A stretch of 64,000 nucleotides of DNA from JANQOH01 sp965242575 (GCA_965242575.1 OZ251461.1:1426001-1490000), one strand, 5' to 3'; shown: positions 34,182-45,898, counted from the first letter of the stretch. Notes: generated from the letters alone by a model not told the origin. Made by a program: numbers and translations.

Positions 34182-34795
34182 CGGAGCCCGGCGGCCCCCG
34201 GCGGCGGTGCGCGGTGACGCGCCGGGTGCTGGACAAATCGGCGCTGATCCGCTTCGTTGCGGCCCCGGATGGCGCGGTGGTCGCGGACGTGGCGCAGACC
34301 CTGCCCGGGCGGGGCGTGTGGATCGGCGCCGAGCGCGGGCTGGTCGAGGCGGCCTGCCGCCGCAAGGGCGCGCTGGCGCGCGCCGGGCGAGTCCCCGGCG
34401 ATCTCGTCCAGCGTTGCGAGGCGACGCTCGCGGCGCGCGCCCTGGGGTTGCTGGGCCTGGCCCGGCGCGCCGGGCAGGCGGCCATCGGCGCGCGGGCGGC
34501 GCGGCGCGCCCTCGAGGACGGCGCCGCGGCGGTCCTGGTCCAGGCGCGCGACGCGGCGGCGGACGGCCGCGGGAAGCTCGAGCGGCTGCGGGCGGCGGCC
34601 GCGCCGCGCTGCGCCGCGGTGACGGTGTTCGACCGCGCCGAAATGGCCGCCGGGCTGGGGCGCGACGCGGCGCATGCGGCGCTCCGCCGCGGCGGGCTGG
34701 CGGAGAAGTTCAAGACGGCCGCGGGCCGGCTGGCGGGGTTCAGGACGGCGGCGGACGACGCCGGACGGGGGAGTGGCGAGCGAGATGACCGATAA
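34178..34795 (+). CDS. YlxR-L7Ae fusion RNA-binding protein
   Basis: A 205-residue protein from GTG 34178, overlapping the nusA stop. Residues 1-90 are the YlxR (DUF448) domain (RRCAVTRRVLDKSALIRFVA, then PGRGVWIGAE and AACRRKGALARA). Residues 90-190 are an L7Ae/YlxQ-like domain (LGLLGLARRAGQAAIGARAA). The fusion is typical of alphaproteobacteria and sits between nusA and infB. The DUF448 RGR motif is altered to RRC here. It ends inside the infB start region. Confidence 0.88.
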   Translation: MTEPGGPRRRCAVTRRVLDKSALIRFVAAPDGAVVADVAQTLPGRGVWIGAERGLVEAACRRKGALARAGRVPGDLVQRCEATLAARALGLLGLARRAGQAAIGARAARRALEDGAAAVLVQARDAAADGRGKLERLRAAAAPRCAAVTVFDRAEMAAGLGRDAAHAALRRGGLAEKFKTAAGRLAGFRTAADDAGRGSGERDDR

Positions 34796-37334
34796 CGCGA
34801 ACGGCGGGGAGCGCGGAACCCTCGGCCTGTCCCGACCAGGCCGGCTCGAATTGAACAAGACCGTCGAGGGCGGGCAGATCCGCCAGAGCTTCTCGCACGG
34901 GCGCTCCAAGTCGGTGCGGGTGGAGCGCAAGAAGAAGCGCGTCTTCAAGCGCGAATCCTCGGGCCGCCTGTCGGAGATCAAGCAGAAGCCGGGGGGCGGT
35001 CCGTCGCGTTCCGGAGGCGGCAGGGGGGGGCGCCCGGCCCCGGGGCAGAAGCTCACCGGGGAGGAGCGCACGGCCCGCGCCCGCGCCCTGGAGAACGCCC
35101 GGCTGGCCGAGGAGGAGGAGCGCCTGCGGACGCTGGAGACGGCGCGCCGCGCCGAAGAGGAGGCGCGCCGCCGCGCCGAGGACGAGGAGAAGGCCCGGCG
35201 CGAGGCGGAGCGCACGGCCGCCGAGGCGGCCGAGGCCGAGGCGCGCGCCAAGGCGAAGGCGAAGGCCGACGCCGCCGCGCAGGCCCGCGAGAAGGAGAAG
35301 CAGGCCGCCCAGGCGCAGGCCGCCCCGCGCCGCAAGGCGGAGGAGGCGGAGGCGCCGCAGCAGCCGCGCCGCCGCAAGGGCCAGAACCAGCGCCTGTCCA
35401 TCGCCGCCCGGCGCGGGTCGAAACGCCGCGGCGGCGGCAAGATGACGGTCGTCCAGGCCCTCGACGAGAACGAGCGCCAGCGCAGCCTCGCATCGGTGCG
35501 CCGCGCGCGCGAGCGGGAGCGGCGCGCGGCGGCCGGGCGCGGCGGCCCGGCGGAGGCGCGCAAGGTGGTGCGCGAGGTGGTGGTGCCCGAGGCGATCGCC
35601 GTCCAGGAGCTCGCCAACCGCATGGCGGTCCGCGGCGCCGAGGCGGTCAAGGCGCTGATGAAACTCGGGGTCATGGCGACGATCAACGACGTCATCGACG
35701 CCGACACCGCGGAACTGGCGGTCAACGAATTCGGCCACCGCGCGAAGCGGGTGAGCGCGGCCGACGTCGAGGTCGGCCTGGGCGGCCCCGACGACGCGCC
35801 GGACTCGCTGCGCCCGCGCCCGCCGGTGGTCACCGTCATGGGGCATGTCGACCACGGCAAGACGTCGCTGCTCGACGCCCTGCGCAACGCCGACGTGGCG
35901 TCCGGCGAGGCCGGCGGCATCACGCAGCATATCGGCGCCTACCGGGTGGAGGCCGCCGATGGGCGGTCCATCACCTTCATCGACACGCCGGGCCACGCCG
36001 CCTTCACGGCGATGCGCCAGCGCGGCGCCAACGCCACTGATATCGTCGTGCTCGTCGTCGCCGCGGACGACGGGGTGATGCCGCAGACGGTGGAGGCGAT
36101 CCAGCACGCCAGGGCGGCCGGGGCGCCCATCGTCGTCGCCATCAACAAGATGGACCGCCCGGACGCCGACCCCGAGCGCGTGCGCAACGACCTGCTGCGG
36201 CACGAGATCGTGGTCGAGGAGGTCGGCGGCGAGGTCCTTTCGGTTCCGGTTTCGGCGACCGAGGGAACGAATCTCGACAAGCTCGTCGACGCCATCCTGT
36301 TGCAGTCCGAGGTGATGGAGCTGGCGGCGAACCCGGACCGGGCCGCCGAGGGCGTCGTGATCGAGGCGCGGCTGGAGCGCGGCCGGGGCGTCGTCGCCAC
36401 GGCGCTGGTCACGCGCGGGACGCTCCGCGTCGGCGACATCATGGTGGCGGGCAGCAATTGGGGCCGGGTGCGCGCGCTGGTCGACGACCGCGGGCGCAAC
36501 GTGGCGGAGGCCGGGCCGTCGCAGCCGGTCGAGGTCCTCGGCCTGAGCGAAACGCCCGGCGCCGGCGACGAGATGGTCGTCGCCGAGAACGACGGACGGG
36601 CGCGGGAGGTCACCGAATACCGCCGCCAGGTCGAGCGCGACCGGGCCGGCGTCGCCGCCGCGCGCGGCTCGGTCGAGCAGATGTTCTCGCGGATCGCCCA
36701 GGGCGAGGTCCGCGAACTGCCGCTGGTCGTCAAGGCGGACGTCCACGGCTCGCTGGAGGCCATACTCGCCAACGTCGCCGCGCTGACGCGGAACGACGAC
36801 GAGGTCGACGCCCGGATCCTGCTTTCGGGAGTCGGCGGGATCAGCGAATCCGACGTGACGCTGGCGGCCGCGTCGGACGCCATCGCGATCGGGTTCAACG
36901 TCCGCGCCGACGCGCCGGCGCGCCAGCTCGCCAAGCGGCACGGCGTCGAAATCCGCTATTACCGGGTCATCTACGAGCTGCTGGACGAGCTGCGCGCCCT
37001 GCTGACCGGGATGCTCGCGCCGACCGAACGCGAGGAGACCCTGGGCTACGCGCGCGTCAAGGAAGTTTTCGACATCACCAAGGTCGGCAAGATCGCCGGC
37101 TGCGAGATCGTCGAGGGCGTCGTCCGGAGCGGGGCGCGGGCGCGCCTGGTGCGCGACAACGCGGTCGTCCACGAGGGCGCCATCGGCAGCCTCAGACACC
37201 ACAAGGACGACGTGCGCGAAGTCCGCCAGGGCCTCGAATGCGGGATCGGCCTGCGGAACTACCAGGACGTCAAGCCCGGCGACCGCATTGAGGCGTTCAC
37301 GGTCGAGCAGGTCGCGCGCGAGTTGAACGCGTGA
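34785..37334 (+). CDS. infB: Translation initiation factor IF-2
   Basis: An 849-residue GTPase from ATG 34785, inside the end of the previous gene. The N-terminal 330 residues have a long Ala/Glu/Arg/Lys coiled coil. The GTPase domain contains GHVDHGKTSLLDAL, DTPGHAAFTAM and NKMDRPD; the C-terminal domains bind fMet-tRNA. It places initiator tRNA on the ribosome. GTGA overlap with rbfA. Confidence 0.97.
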   Translation: MTDNANGGERGTLGLSRPGRLELNKTVEGGQIRQSFSHGRSKSVRVERKKKRVFKRESSGRLSEIKQKPGGGPSRSGGGRGGRPAPGQKLTGEERTARARALENARLAEEEERLRTLETARRAEEEARRRAEDEEKARREAERTAAEAAEAEARAKAKAKADAAAQAREKEKQAAQAQAAPRRKAEEAEAPQQPRRRKGQNQRLSIAARRGSKRRGGGKMTVVQALDENERQRSLASVRRARERERRAAAGRGGPAEARKVVREVVVPEAIAVQELANRMAVRGAEAVKALMKLGVMATINDVIDADTAELAVNEFGHRAKRVSAADVEVGLGGPDDAPDSLRPRPPVVTVMGHVDHGKTSLLDALRNADVASGEAGGITQHIGAYRVEAADGRSITFIDTPGHAAFTAMRQRGANATDIVVLVVAADDGVMPQTVEAIQHARAAGAPIVVAINKMDRPDADPERVRNDLLRHEIVVEEVGGEVLSVPVSATEGTNLDKLVDAILLQSEVMELAANPDRAAEGVVIEARLERGRGVVATALVTRGTLRVGDIMVAGSNWGRVRALVDDRGRNVAEAGPSQPVEVLGLSETPGAGDEMVVAENDGRAREVTEYRRQVERDRAGVAAARGSVEQMFSRIAQGEVRELPLVVKADVHGSLEAILANVAALTRNDDEVDARILLSGVGGISESDVTLAAASDAIAIGFNVRADAPARQLAKRHGVEIRYYRVIYELLDELRALLTGMLAPTEREETLGYARVKEVFDITKVGKIAGCEIVEGVVRSGARARLVRDNAVVHEGAIGSLRHHKDDVREVRQGLECGIGLRNYQDVKPGDRIEAFTVEQVARELNA

Positions 37335-37729
37335 GCGCGATGGCGGCGCGGCGGGCGCGGGGCGGGCGCGAGGCGAGCCAGAGGCAACTCCGGGTGGGCG
37401 AGGCGCTGCGCCACGCCCTCGCCGAGTTCCTGGCGCGCGGCGAGTTGCGCGACCCGGGACTCGCCGGGGAGTCGCTCACGGTGTCGGAAGTGCGGGTGAG
37501 CCCGGACCTGCGCCGGGCGACGGCGTTCGTTTGCCGGCTCGGCGGCGGCGACATGGCCGGGGTGCTCGCCGGCCTCGAGCGCGCCGCGCCGCGCCTCAAC
37601 GCGGTCGCGGCCCGGTCGCTCCGGCTCCGCAACGCGCCCCGGCTGAGTTTCGCCGCCGATCCGTCGTTCGACGCGGCGGCGCGGATCTCCGAACTGCTCG
37701 CGGCGGGAGCGCGCGCCGGCGATGCATGA
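37331..37729 (+). CDS. rbfA: Ribosome-binding factor A
   Basis: A 132-residue protein from GTG 37331, which overlaps the infB stop. The KH-like fold is recognised by RVGEALRHALAEFLARGEL, LTVSEVRVSPDLRRATAFV and RLRNAPRLSFAADPSFD. It aids late 16S rRNA processing. Overlaps the truB start. Confidence 0.93.
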   Translation: MSAMAARRARGGREASQRQLRVGEALRHALAEFLARGELRDPGLAGESLTVSEVRVSPDLRRATAFVCRLGGGDMAGVLAGLERAAPRLNAVAARSLRLRNAPRLSFAADPSFDAAARISELLAAGARAGDA

Positions 37730-38663
37730 TCCGGCGGCGCAGGCGCCGGGGCGGCGCCGCGGGAGGCAGCTGCACGGCTGGCTCGTCCTCGACAAGGACC
37801 CGGGGATGACCTCGATGCGCGCCGTCTCCTACGTGCGCAAACTCTTCCGCGCCGCCAAGGCGGGCCATGCGGGAACCCTCGACCCGCTCGCCACCGGGGT
37901 GCTGCCGATCGCGCTGGGGGAGGCGACCAAGACCATGCCCTTCGTGGTCGACGGGGCCAAGGACTACGCCTTCACCGCGCGCTGGGGCGAGGCGCGCAGC
38001 ACCGACGACGCCGACGGGGAGGTCGTCGAGACCAGCCCCGAACGGCCCGACGCGGAGGCGATCAGGGCGCGGCTGCCGGATTTCGTCGGCGAGGTCATGC
38101 AGGCGCCGCCCGCCTTCTCGGCGGTCAAGGTGGCGGGACGGCGCGCCTACGCGCTGGCGCGGGAGAACGACCCGGTCGCGCCGGAGGCCCGCCCGGTGCG
38201 CATCGACAGCCTCCGCCTGCTCGCCTGCCCCGACCCCGACCGCGCCGAGTTCTCGATGCGCTGCGGCAAGGGCGGCTACGTGCGCTCCACCGTGCGCGAC
38301 CTGGCGCGGGCCCTGGGCACCTGCGGCCACGTCGCGGCGCTGCGCCGGACGCGCGTCGGGCCGTTCGGCGTCGACGACGCGATTTCGCTTGCCGATATCG
38401 GCGCGTTGGACGATAGTGAGCGGGAAGCGCGCCTGTCGCCGGTGGAGCGCGGGCTCGCCTCCGTCCCGGCGATGGCGGTGAACGCGGACCAGGCGGCCCG
38501 CCTGAAGCGCGGGCGGACCGTGCCGCTGGTGCGGCCGCCGGTGGCGCCGGACGGCGGCCCGATCGCCGAGGGCGCGCTGTGGACCCGGTTCGCCGGCCGC
38601 CCGGTGGCGCTCGCCGAATTGCGGTTCGGCGAGTTGCGCCCGGTGCGGGTGTTCAATTTCTGA
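37722..38663 (+). CDS. truB: tRNA pseudouridine(55) synthase
   Basis: A 313-residue enzyme. The catalytic motif is KAGHAGTLDPLATGVLPIAL with the essential Asp, preceded by GWLVLDKDPGMTSM. A C-terminal extension of the type common in alphaproteobacteria is present. It makes pseudouridine 55 in tRNA T-loops. It overlaps rbfA by eight bases. Confidence 0.96.
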   Translation: MHDPAAQAPGRRRGRQLHGWLVLDKDPGMTSMRAVSYVRKLFRAAKAGHAGTLDPLATGVLPIALGEATKTMPFVVDGAKDYAFTARWGEARSTDDADGEVVETSPERPDAEAIRARLPDFVGEVMQAPPAFSAVKVAGRRAYALARENDPVAPEARPVRIDSLRLLACPDPDRAEFSMRCGKGGYVRSTVRDLARALGTCGHVAALRRTRVGPFGVDDAISLADIGALDDSEREARLSPVERGLASVPAMAVNADQAARLKRGRTVPLVRPPVAPDGGPIAEGALWTRFAGRPVALAELRFGELRPVRVFNF

Positions 38664-38695
38664 TTGCGCCGAAAGGGAGACACGAAGGAAACGCC

Positions 38696-38965
38696 ATGTC
38701 GATCGCCGCCGACCGCAAGCGGGAGCTGATGACGGAATACGCCATCGAACCCGGAGACACCGGCTCGCCGGAGGTGCAGGTCGCGATCCTGAGCGAACGG
38801 ATCGCCAACCTGACCGAGCACTTCAAGACTCACAAGAAGGACAACCACTCCCGCCGCGGCTTGTTGAAGATGGTCAGCCGGCGGCGGCGCCTGCTCGACT
38901 ACGTCCGCGGCCGCGACGCCGCCCGCTACCAGTCGCTGATCGGCCGGCTCGGCTTGCGCAGGTAG
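38696..38965 (+). CDS. rpsO: 30S ribosomal protein S15
   Basis: An 89-residue protein from ATG 38696. Family sequence includes GDTGSPEVQVAILSERIANL, HKKDNHSRRGLLKMVSRRR and RYQSLIGRLGLRR. It binds the central domain of 16S rRNA. The 181 bases between it and pnp hold GC-rich inverted sequences that could serve in regulation or RNA processing. Confidence 0.97.
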   Translation: MSIAADRKRELMTEYAIEPGDTGSPEVQVAILSERIANLTEHFKTHKKDNHSRRGLLKMVSRRRRLLDYVRGRDAARYQSLIGRLGLRR

Positions 38966-39146
38966 GGCGGCGCGGCGCGTCCGCGGTGTCCTTTCCCGAA
39001 AGATCGCGCGCCCGCGGCTTCGCGGCGGCGCGCGGCGTTCCCGCCCGGCGCGACCGGGCTTTCGCTCCGCGCCGCGCCCCCCGGCGCCGGCCGCGGGCCG
39101 CGGCGGCATCGTGCGGCGGCGGCGTCAACGAGGAAACCCACGCTCG

Positions 39147-41267
39147 ATGTTCGATATCCATCGCAAGGAACTGACCTGGGGCGGCAGGCCCCTGACCCTG
39201 GAGACCGGGCGCGTCGCCCGCCAAGCCGACGGCGCCGTGCTCGCCACCTATGGCGAGACCGCGGTGCTGTGCACCGCCGTGGCGCAGCGCGTCCCCCGGC
39301 AAGGGGTGGACTTCTTTCCGCTCACCGTCAACTATCAGGAGAAGACCTACGCCGCGGGCAAGATCCCCGGCGGCTTCTTCAAGCGCGAGGGGCGCCCGAC
39401 CGACAAGGAGACCCTCACCTCGCGCCTCATCGACCGCCCGATCCGCCCGCTGTTCGCGGACGGGTTCCGCAACGAGACGCAGGTCATCTGCACCGTGCTG
39501 GCGCACGACCTGGAGAACGACCCCGACATCCCGGCGATGATCGGCGCGTCGGCGGCGCTGACCCTGTCCGGCATTCCGTTCCTCGGTCCCATAGCGGGCG
39601 CCCGCGTCGGCTTCGCGGACGGCGCCTACGCGCTCAACCCCACGACGAGCGAGCTGGCGGACGGCGCCCTCGACCTGGTCGTCGCGGGGACCGCCGCCGG
39701 CGTGCTGATGGTTGAGTCGGAGGCCCGGGAGCTGAGCGAAGAGCAGATGCTCGGCGCCGTCGTCTTCGGGCATCGCGAGATGCAGCCGGCGATCGGCGCC
39801 ATCGTCGAACTGGCCGAAGCCTGCGCGAAGGAGCCGTGGGAACTGCCGCCGGCGCCCGATGCGGGCCCCGTCCGCGAGGCGGTGGCCGGGCTGGCGCGGG
39901 AGCGGCTGGAGGCCGCCTACCGCGAAACCGACAAGCAGGCCCGGGTCGGCGCGCTGGACCGCATCCGCGCCGAGACGGGCGAGGCCGCGGCGGAGGGCGG
40001 CCACGACGCCTCCGCCGCCAAGTCCGAGATCAAGGCGCTGGAGAAGTCCATCGTGCGCGGCGCGGTGCTGGAGACCGGCAAGCGCATCGACGGCCGCGAC
40101 ACGCGGACCGTGCGCCCCATCTCGGCCGAGGTCGGCGTGCTGCCGCTGGCGCACGGCTCCGCCCTGTTCACGCGCGGCGAGACGCAGGCGCTGGTCGTCA
40201 CCACCCTCGGCACCGGCCAGGACGAGCAGATCGTCGACGCGCTGGAGGGCGAATACCGGCAGCATTTCATGCTGCATTACAACTTCCCGCCCTATTCGGT
40301 CGGCGAGGCGAGCTTCCTGCGCGCGCCGGGACGGCGCGAGATCGGCCACGGCAAACTGGCGTGGCGGGCGGTCCACCCGCTCATGCCGGCCAAGGAGGAC
40401 TTCCCCTACACGGTGCGCGTGGTGTCGGAGATCACCGAGTCGAACGGCTCCTCGTCGATGGCGACGGTGTGCGGGGCGTCGCTGTCGCTGATGGACGCGG
40501 GCGTGCCGCTCGGGCGCCCGATCGCCGGGATCGCCATGGGGCTGATCAAGGAGGGCGATAATTTCGTCGTCCTGTCGGACATCCTGGGCGACGAGGACCA
40601 TCTTGGCGACATGGACTTCAAGGTGGCGGGGACGGACGCCGGCGTCACCTCGCTGCAGATGGACATCAAGATTACCGGCATCGGCGAGGAGATCATGCGC
40701 GCCGCGCTCGACCAGGCGCGCGAGGGCCGGCTGCACATCCTGGGCGAGATGGCGTCGGCGCTGTCGCGGTCGCGCGAGGACGTCAGCAGCAACGCGCCGC
40801 GCATCACCACGATCAACATCCCGCGCGACAAGATCCGCGAGGTCATCGGCTCCGGCGGCAAGGTGATCCGCGAGATCACCGAGGAGACCGGGACCAAGAT
40901 CGACATCGACGACGACGGGACGATCAAGGTCGCGGCGGTGTCGTCGGAGGCCAGCGAGGCGGCGATCGCGTGGATTCGCGGCATCGTCGCCGAACCCGAG
41001 GTGGGCGTCGTTTACGACGGCAAGGTGGTCAAGATCGTGGACTTCGGCGCCTTCGTCAATTTCCTCGGCGCCCGCGACGGCCTGGTCCACATCAGCGAAC
41101 TCGCGCCGAGGCGGGTCCGGTCGGTCACGGACGTGGTCTCGGAGGGCGACAAGGTGAAGGTCAAGGTGCTGGGCGTCGACGACCGCGGTAAGGTCCGCCT
41201 GAGCATGAAGGCGGTCGACCAGCAGACCGGCGCCGACGCGTCGGTCGGCGGGCGGGCGGCGAGTTGA
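39147..41267 (+). CDS. pnp: Polynucleotide phosphorylase
   Basis: A 706-residue enzyme from ATG 39147: two RNase PH domains (FDIHRKELTWGGRPL; DGRDTRTVRPISAEVGVLPL; THGSALFTRGETQ-like region as AHGSALFTRGETQA), helical linker, KH domain (IGSGGKVIREITEETGTKID) and S1 domain (VDFGAFVNFLGARDGLVHIS). It degrades mRNA 3' to 5' using phosphate and is part of the degradosome. The rpsO-pnp order is widely conserved. Confidence 0.97.
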   Translation: MFDIHRKELTWGGRPLTLETGRVARQADGAVLATYGETAVLCTAVAQRVPRQGVDFFPLTVNYQEKTYAAGKIPGGFFKREGRPTDKETLTSRLIDRPIRPLFADGFRNETQVICTVLAHDLENDPDIPAMIGASAALTLSGIPFLGPIAGARVGFADGAYALNPTTSELADGALDLVVAGTAAGVLMVESEARELSEEQMLGAVVFGHREMQPAIGAIVELAEACAKEPWELPPAPDAGPVREAVAGLARERLEAAYRETDKQARVGALDRIRAETGEAAAEGGHDASAAKSEIKALEKSIVRGAVLETGKRIDGRDTRTVRPISAEVGVLPLAHGSALFTRGETQALVVTTLGTGQDEQIVDALEGEYRQHFMLHYNFPPYSVGEASFLRAPGRREIGHGKLAWRAVHPLMPAKEDFPYTVRVVSEITESNGSSSMATVCGASLSLMDAGVPLGRPIAGIAMGLIKEGDNFVVLSDILGDEDHLGDMDFKVAGTDAGVTSLQMDIKITGIGEEIMRAALDQAREGRLHILGEMASALSRSREDVSSNAPRITTINIPRDKIREVIGSGGKVIREITEETGTKIDIDDDGTIKVAAVSSEASEAAIAWIRGIVAEPEVGVVYDGKVVKIVDFGAFVNFLGARDGLVHISELAPRRVRSVTDVVSEGDKVKVKVLGVDDRGKVRLSMKAVDQQTGADASVGGRAAS

Positions 41268-41322
41268 CGCCGGCCCGGCGGCGGAGCGCGGACGGCGGCG
41301 GCGGACGGCCCGCAGGGGCGGC

Positions 41323-42720
<1,398 letters not shown>

Positions 42721-42740
42721 AGCGCGGCGCGCGCCCGGCG

Positions 42741-43664
42741 ATGAAGATCGCGGTCATCGGGGCGGGGGCGATGGGATCGGTCTATGCCGGGCTGCTCGCC
42801 GATGCGGGACACGAGGTCTGGGCGGTCGATACGTGGGCCGCGCATGTGGACGCCATCCGGCGCGATGGGCTGCGGATCGAGGGCGCGAGCGGCGACCGGA
42901 CGGCGCGAGTCCGCGCGACGACCGAGGCGCGGGACGCCGGGCCGTGCGACCTGGCGATCATCGCCACCAAGGTCCGCCATACGGCCGCCGCGGCGCGCGC
43001 CGCCGGAAAGATCCTCAGGCCCGGCGCGGCGGCGGTGACGATCCAGAACGGCCTCGGCGGCGGCGATGCGGCGGTCGCCGAACTGGGCGCCGGCAGGGTG
43101 GTCATCGGCGTCGCCGGCGGGTTCGGCGCGCGCATGCTGGCGCCGGGACATGCGCGCCACGAAGGCATGGAGCTGATCCGCCTCGGCGAAGCCGCCGGGC
43201 CGGCGACCGGCCGGCTCCGCGAGATCGCCGGCGTGTGGGAGGGGGCGGGCTTCCGCGTCCGCTGCTTCGACGACATCCATCGGCCGGTGTGGGAGAAGCT
43301 GATCTGCAACGGCGCGTTCGGCGCCGTCTGCGCGCTCACCGGCATGACCGTGGGCGAGGTCCTCGACAGCGCCGACGCCTGGCCGGTCGCGGCGGCGTGC
43401 GCGCGCGAGGGGGCGGCCGTTGCGCGGGCGAAGGGGATCCGGCTCGGCTTCGACGACGCGGAGACCTATGCGCGCGACTTCGGCGCGAAGATCCCCGGCG
43501 GGCGGCCGTCGATGTGGCAGGACCTGAAGGCGGGGCGGCCGAGCGAGATCGACGCCATCAACGGCGGCGTGGCGCGGGCGGGCCGCGAGGCGGGGGTTGC
43601 GACGCCGACGCATGACCTGCTCGCGGGCCTCGTCCGCGCCGCCGAGGCCGCCGCGCGGGACTGA
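42741..43664 (+). CDS. Ketopantoate reductase family (ApbA/PanE-like) oxidoreductase
   Basis: A 307-residue protein from ATG 42741. It starts with the Rossmann motif KIAVIGAGAMGSVYAGLL, has the ApbA signatures IIATKVRHTAAAARA and VTIQNGLGGGDAAV, and the catalytic region RPVWEKLICNGAFGAVCALT with Lys. PanE reduces 2-dehydropantoate for pantothenate/CoA synthesis, but many paralogues of this family have other substrates, so the gene name is not certain. Confidence 0.85.
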   Translation: MKIAVIGAGAMGSVYAGLLADAGHEVWAVDTWAAHVDAIRRDGLRIEGASGDRTARVRATTEARDAGPCDLAIIATKVRHTAAAARAAGKILRPGAAAVTIQNGLGGGDAAVAELGAGRVVIGVAGGFGARMLAPGHARHEGMELIRLGEAAGPATGRLREIAGVWEGAGFRVRCFDDIHRPVWEKLICNGAFGAVCALTGMTVGEVLDSADAWPVAAACAREGAAVARAKGIRLGFDDAETYARDFGAKIPGGRPSMWQDLKAGRPSEIDAINGGVARAGREAGVATPTHDLLAGLVRAAEAAARD

Positions 43665-43757
43665 CGCGGACGCCCCGCGCTTGCCAGCGCCGCGCGCGGC
43701 GGGGAACAATGCGCCGCGCCCGGCGGTCGGGGGCGGACATCGGGGAGAGGGGACAGC

Positions 43758-45800
43758 ATGACCACCAAGGACCCGTCGGGCCCGCGCAGCTTCGCGCTGA
43801 TGGGGCCGTTCTCGAGCGGCAAGACCACCTTGCTGGAGAACATGCTGTTCGCCGCCGGGGCGATCTCGCGCAAGGGGACGGTCAAGGAGGGCAACACGGT
43901 CGCCGACGGCTCGCAGGAGGCGCGCGCGCGGCAGGCGAGCGTCGAGGTCAGCGCCGTCCGCTTCGACTACATGGACGAGAGTTTCACCGCGCTCGATTGC
44001 CCGGGCTCGCTGGAGTTCCTCCAGGAGACGCTGGACGCGGCGGTTGGGGTCGACGCGGCGCTGCTGGTGGCGGAGGCGTCCGCCGACCGCGCGGTGGCGC
44101 TGGCGCCGCTGCTGAACTTCCTCGACGCGCGCAAGATTCCCACCATGTTGTTCCTCAACAAGCTGGACCGGGCGGCGGAGCCGGTCGCCGACGCGCTCGC
44201 GGCGATGCGCGGCCAGTCGGAGCGGCCGATGATCCTGCGCCAGCTCCCCATCCAGAACGGCGAGGCGGTCGACGGATACGTCGATCTGGTGAGCGAACGC
44301 GCCTGGAGCTACGCCGACGACGCGGCCTCGACGGCCATTGAGGCGCCGGAGTCGGTGGCCGACGACCGGAAGCTGGCGCGCACCGAAATGCTCGAATCGC
44401 TCGCCGATTTCGACGACGAATTGCTGGAGGCGCTGCTCGAGGACCGCCCGCCGCCCAACGCGGAGATTTTCGACACGCTGCGGACCGAGTTCCGCAAGGG
44501 CCTCGCGATCCCGGTGGCGATGGGCGCCGGCGAGCGGCAGAACGGTGTCCGCCGGCTGCTCAAGGCGCTGCGCCACGACCTGCCGGAGGCCGGCGCGGCG
44601 GCGGCGCGCGCGGGGCTGGACGCCGGCGCGCCGGGGACGCTGGCGCAGGTGCTCAAGACCTACAACACCGCCTCGAGCGGCAAATTGTCGCTGGCGCGGG
44701 TGTGGCGCGGCGAGGTGAAGGACGGCATGACGCTGGGCGGTAAGCGGGTCGGCGGCGTCGCGGCGATGTTCGGCCCGGCGGCGCACAAGGTCGGCGCGGC
44801 GGCGGCGGGCGAGATCGTCGCGCTCGGGCGGATGGACGGCGTGCGCACGGGCGACCTGCTCGCCTCCGGCGGCGAGGCGCCGGCCAAGCCCGAGGCGCTC
44901 GACGTGGCGCCGCTCACGCCCGTGTACGCCTTCGGCATCCGCGCCGAGAAGCGCGACGACGAGGTCAAGATGTCGGACGCGCTCGGCAAGCTGCTGGAGG
45001 AGGACCGGTCGCTGGTCGCCGAGCAGAACGCCGACGTCCGCCAGTTCCAGCTGCGCGGCCAGGGGGAGATGCACATCCGCGTCGCCCTCGACCGGCTGCG
45101 CAACAAGTTCAAACTGCCGCTCGTCACCGAACCGCCGAAGGTCCCCTACAAGGAGACGATCCGCAAGCGCGCGGAGCGCGTCCAGGGCCGCCACAAGAAG
45201 CAGACCGGCGGCCACGGGCAGTTCGGCGACGTGTTCCTCACCGTGGGGCCGAAGCCGCGCGGCGAAGGCTTCGCGTTCACCGACTCCATCGTCGGCGGCG
45301 TGGTGCCGAAGCAATACATCCCGGCGGTGCAGAACGGCGTCGCCGACTATTGCCGCAAGGGGCCGCTGGGTTTTCCGGTGGTCGATATCGGCGTCGAATT
45401 GGTGTTCGGATCCTACCATTCGGTGGACAGTTCGGAGATGGCGTTCCAGATGGCGGGCAAGATCGCCATGGGCGCGGCGATGCCGAAATGCAACCCGGTG
45501 CTGCTGGAGCCGATCTACCGCGTGGCGATCCATGCGCCGTCGAAGTTCACGGCGCAGATCCAGGGGATGCTGTCGGGGCGGCGGGGGCAGATCCTCGGCC
45601 TCGAGACGCGCGAGGGCTGGAAGGACTGGGATCGGGTGACGGCGCTGCTGCCGCAAGCGGAGATGGCGGACCTGATCATCGAGCTGCGCTCGCTCACCCG
45701 CGGCGTCGGCGGCTACGATTACAGTTTCGAGAACTTGCAGGAATTGGGGGGCAAACTGGCCGCCGACGTCGTCGCCAGGGCCGCCGCCGCGGACGCCTGA
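43758..45800 (+). CDS. Elongation factor G-like translational GTPase (EF-G paralogue)
   Basis: A 680-residue protein. G1 is MGPFSSGKTTLLENML, G3 is DCPGSLEFL instead of DTPGHVDF, and G4 is LNKLDRA. Domains II to V follow the EF-G order (EMHIRVALDRLRNKF, PYKETIRKRAERVQGRHKKQ, GHGQFGDVFLTVGP, and the C-terminal GRRGQILGLETREGW). This fits the EF-G-like paralogues seen in alphaproteobacteria, separate from the canonical fusA in the str operon. Function in translation or ribosome recycling is unproved. Confidence 0.88.
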   Translation: MTTKDPSGPRSFALMGPFSSGKTTLLENMLFAAGAISRKGTVKEGNTVADGSQEARARQASVEVSAVRFDYMDESFTALDCPGSLEFLQETLDAAVGVDAALLVAEASADRAVALAPLLNFLDARKIPTMLFLNKLDRAAEPVADALAAMRGQSERPMILRQLPIQNGEAVDGYVDLVSERAWSYADDAASTAIEAPESVADDRKLARTEMLESLADFDDELLEALLEDRPPPNAEIFDTLRTEFRKGLAIPVAMGAGERQNGVRRLLKALRHDLPEAGAAAARAGLDAGAPGTLAQVLKTYNTASSGKLSLARVWRGEVKDGMTLGGKRVGGVAAMFGPAAHKVGAAAAGEIVALGRMDGVRTGDLLASGGEAPAKPEALDVAPLTPVYAFGIRAEKRDDEVKMSDALGKLLEEDRSLVAEQNADVRQFQLRGQGEMHIRVALDRLRNKFKLPLVTEPPKVPYKETIRKRAERVQGRHKKQTGGHGQFGDVFLTVGPKPRGEGFAFTDSIVGGVVPKQYIPAVQNGVADYCRKGPLGFPVVDIGVELVFGSYHSVDSSEMAFQMAGKIAMGAAMPKCNPVLLEPIYRVAIHAPSKFTAQIQGMLSGRRGQILGLETREGWKDWDRVTALLPQAEMADLIIELRSLTRGVGGYDYSFENLQELGGKLAADVVARAAAADA

Positions 45801-45898
45801 CCGGCGGCGATCGAACGGACGGATGGCCCGTAAGGGCGCGGGCCGTATCGCGGCCGAGCTCCCTCGCGCCAAGCGGGTCGCATGTCCTCGCGGCCCTA

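Noticed and set aside
32399..34795. A 798-codon frame overlapping nusA
   Set aside because: Only its last 205 codons are real (the YlxR-L7Ae gene from 34178); the rest is a shadow of nusA.
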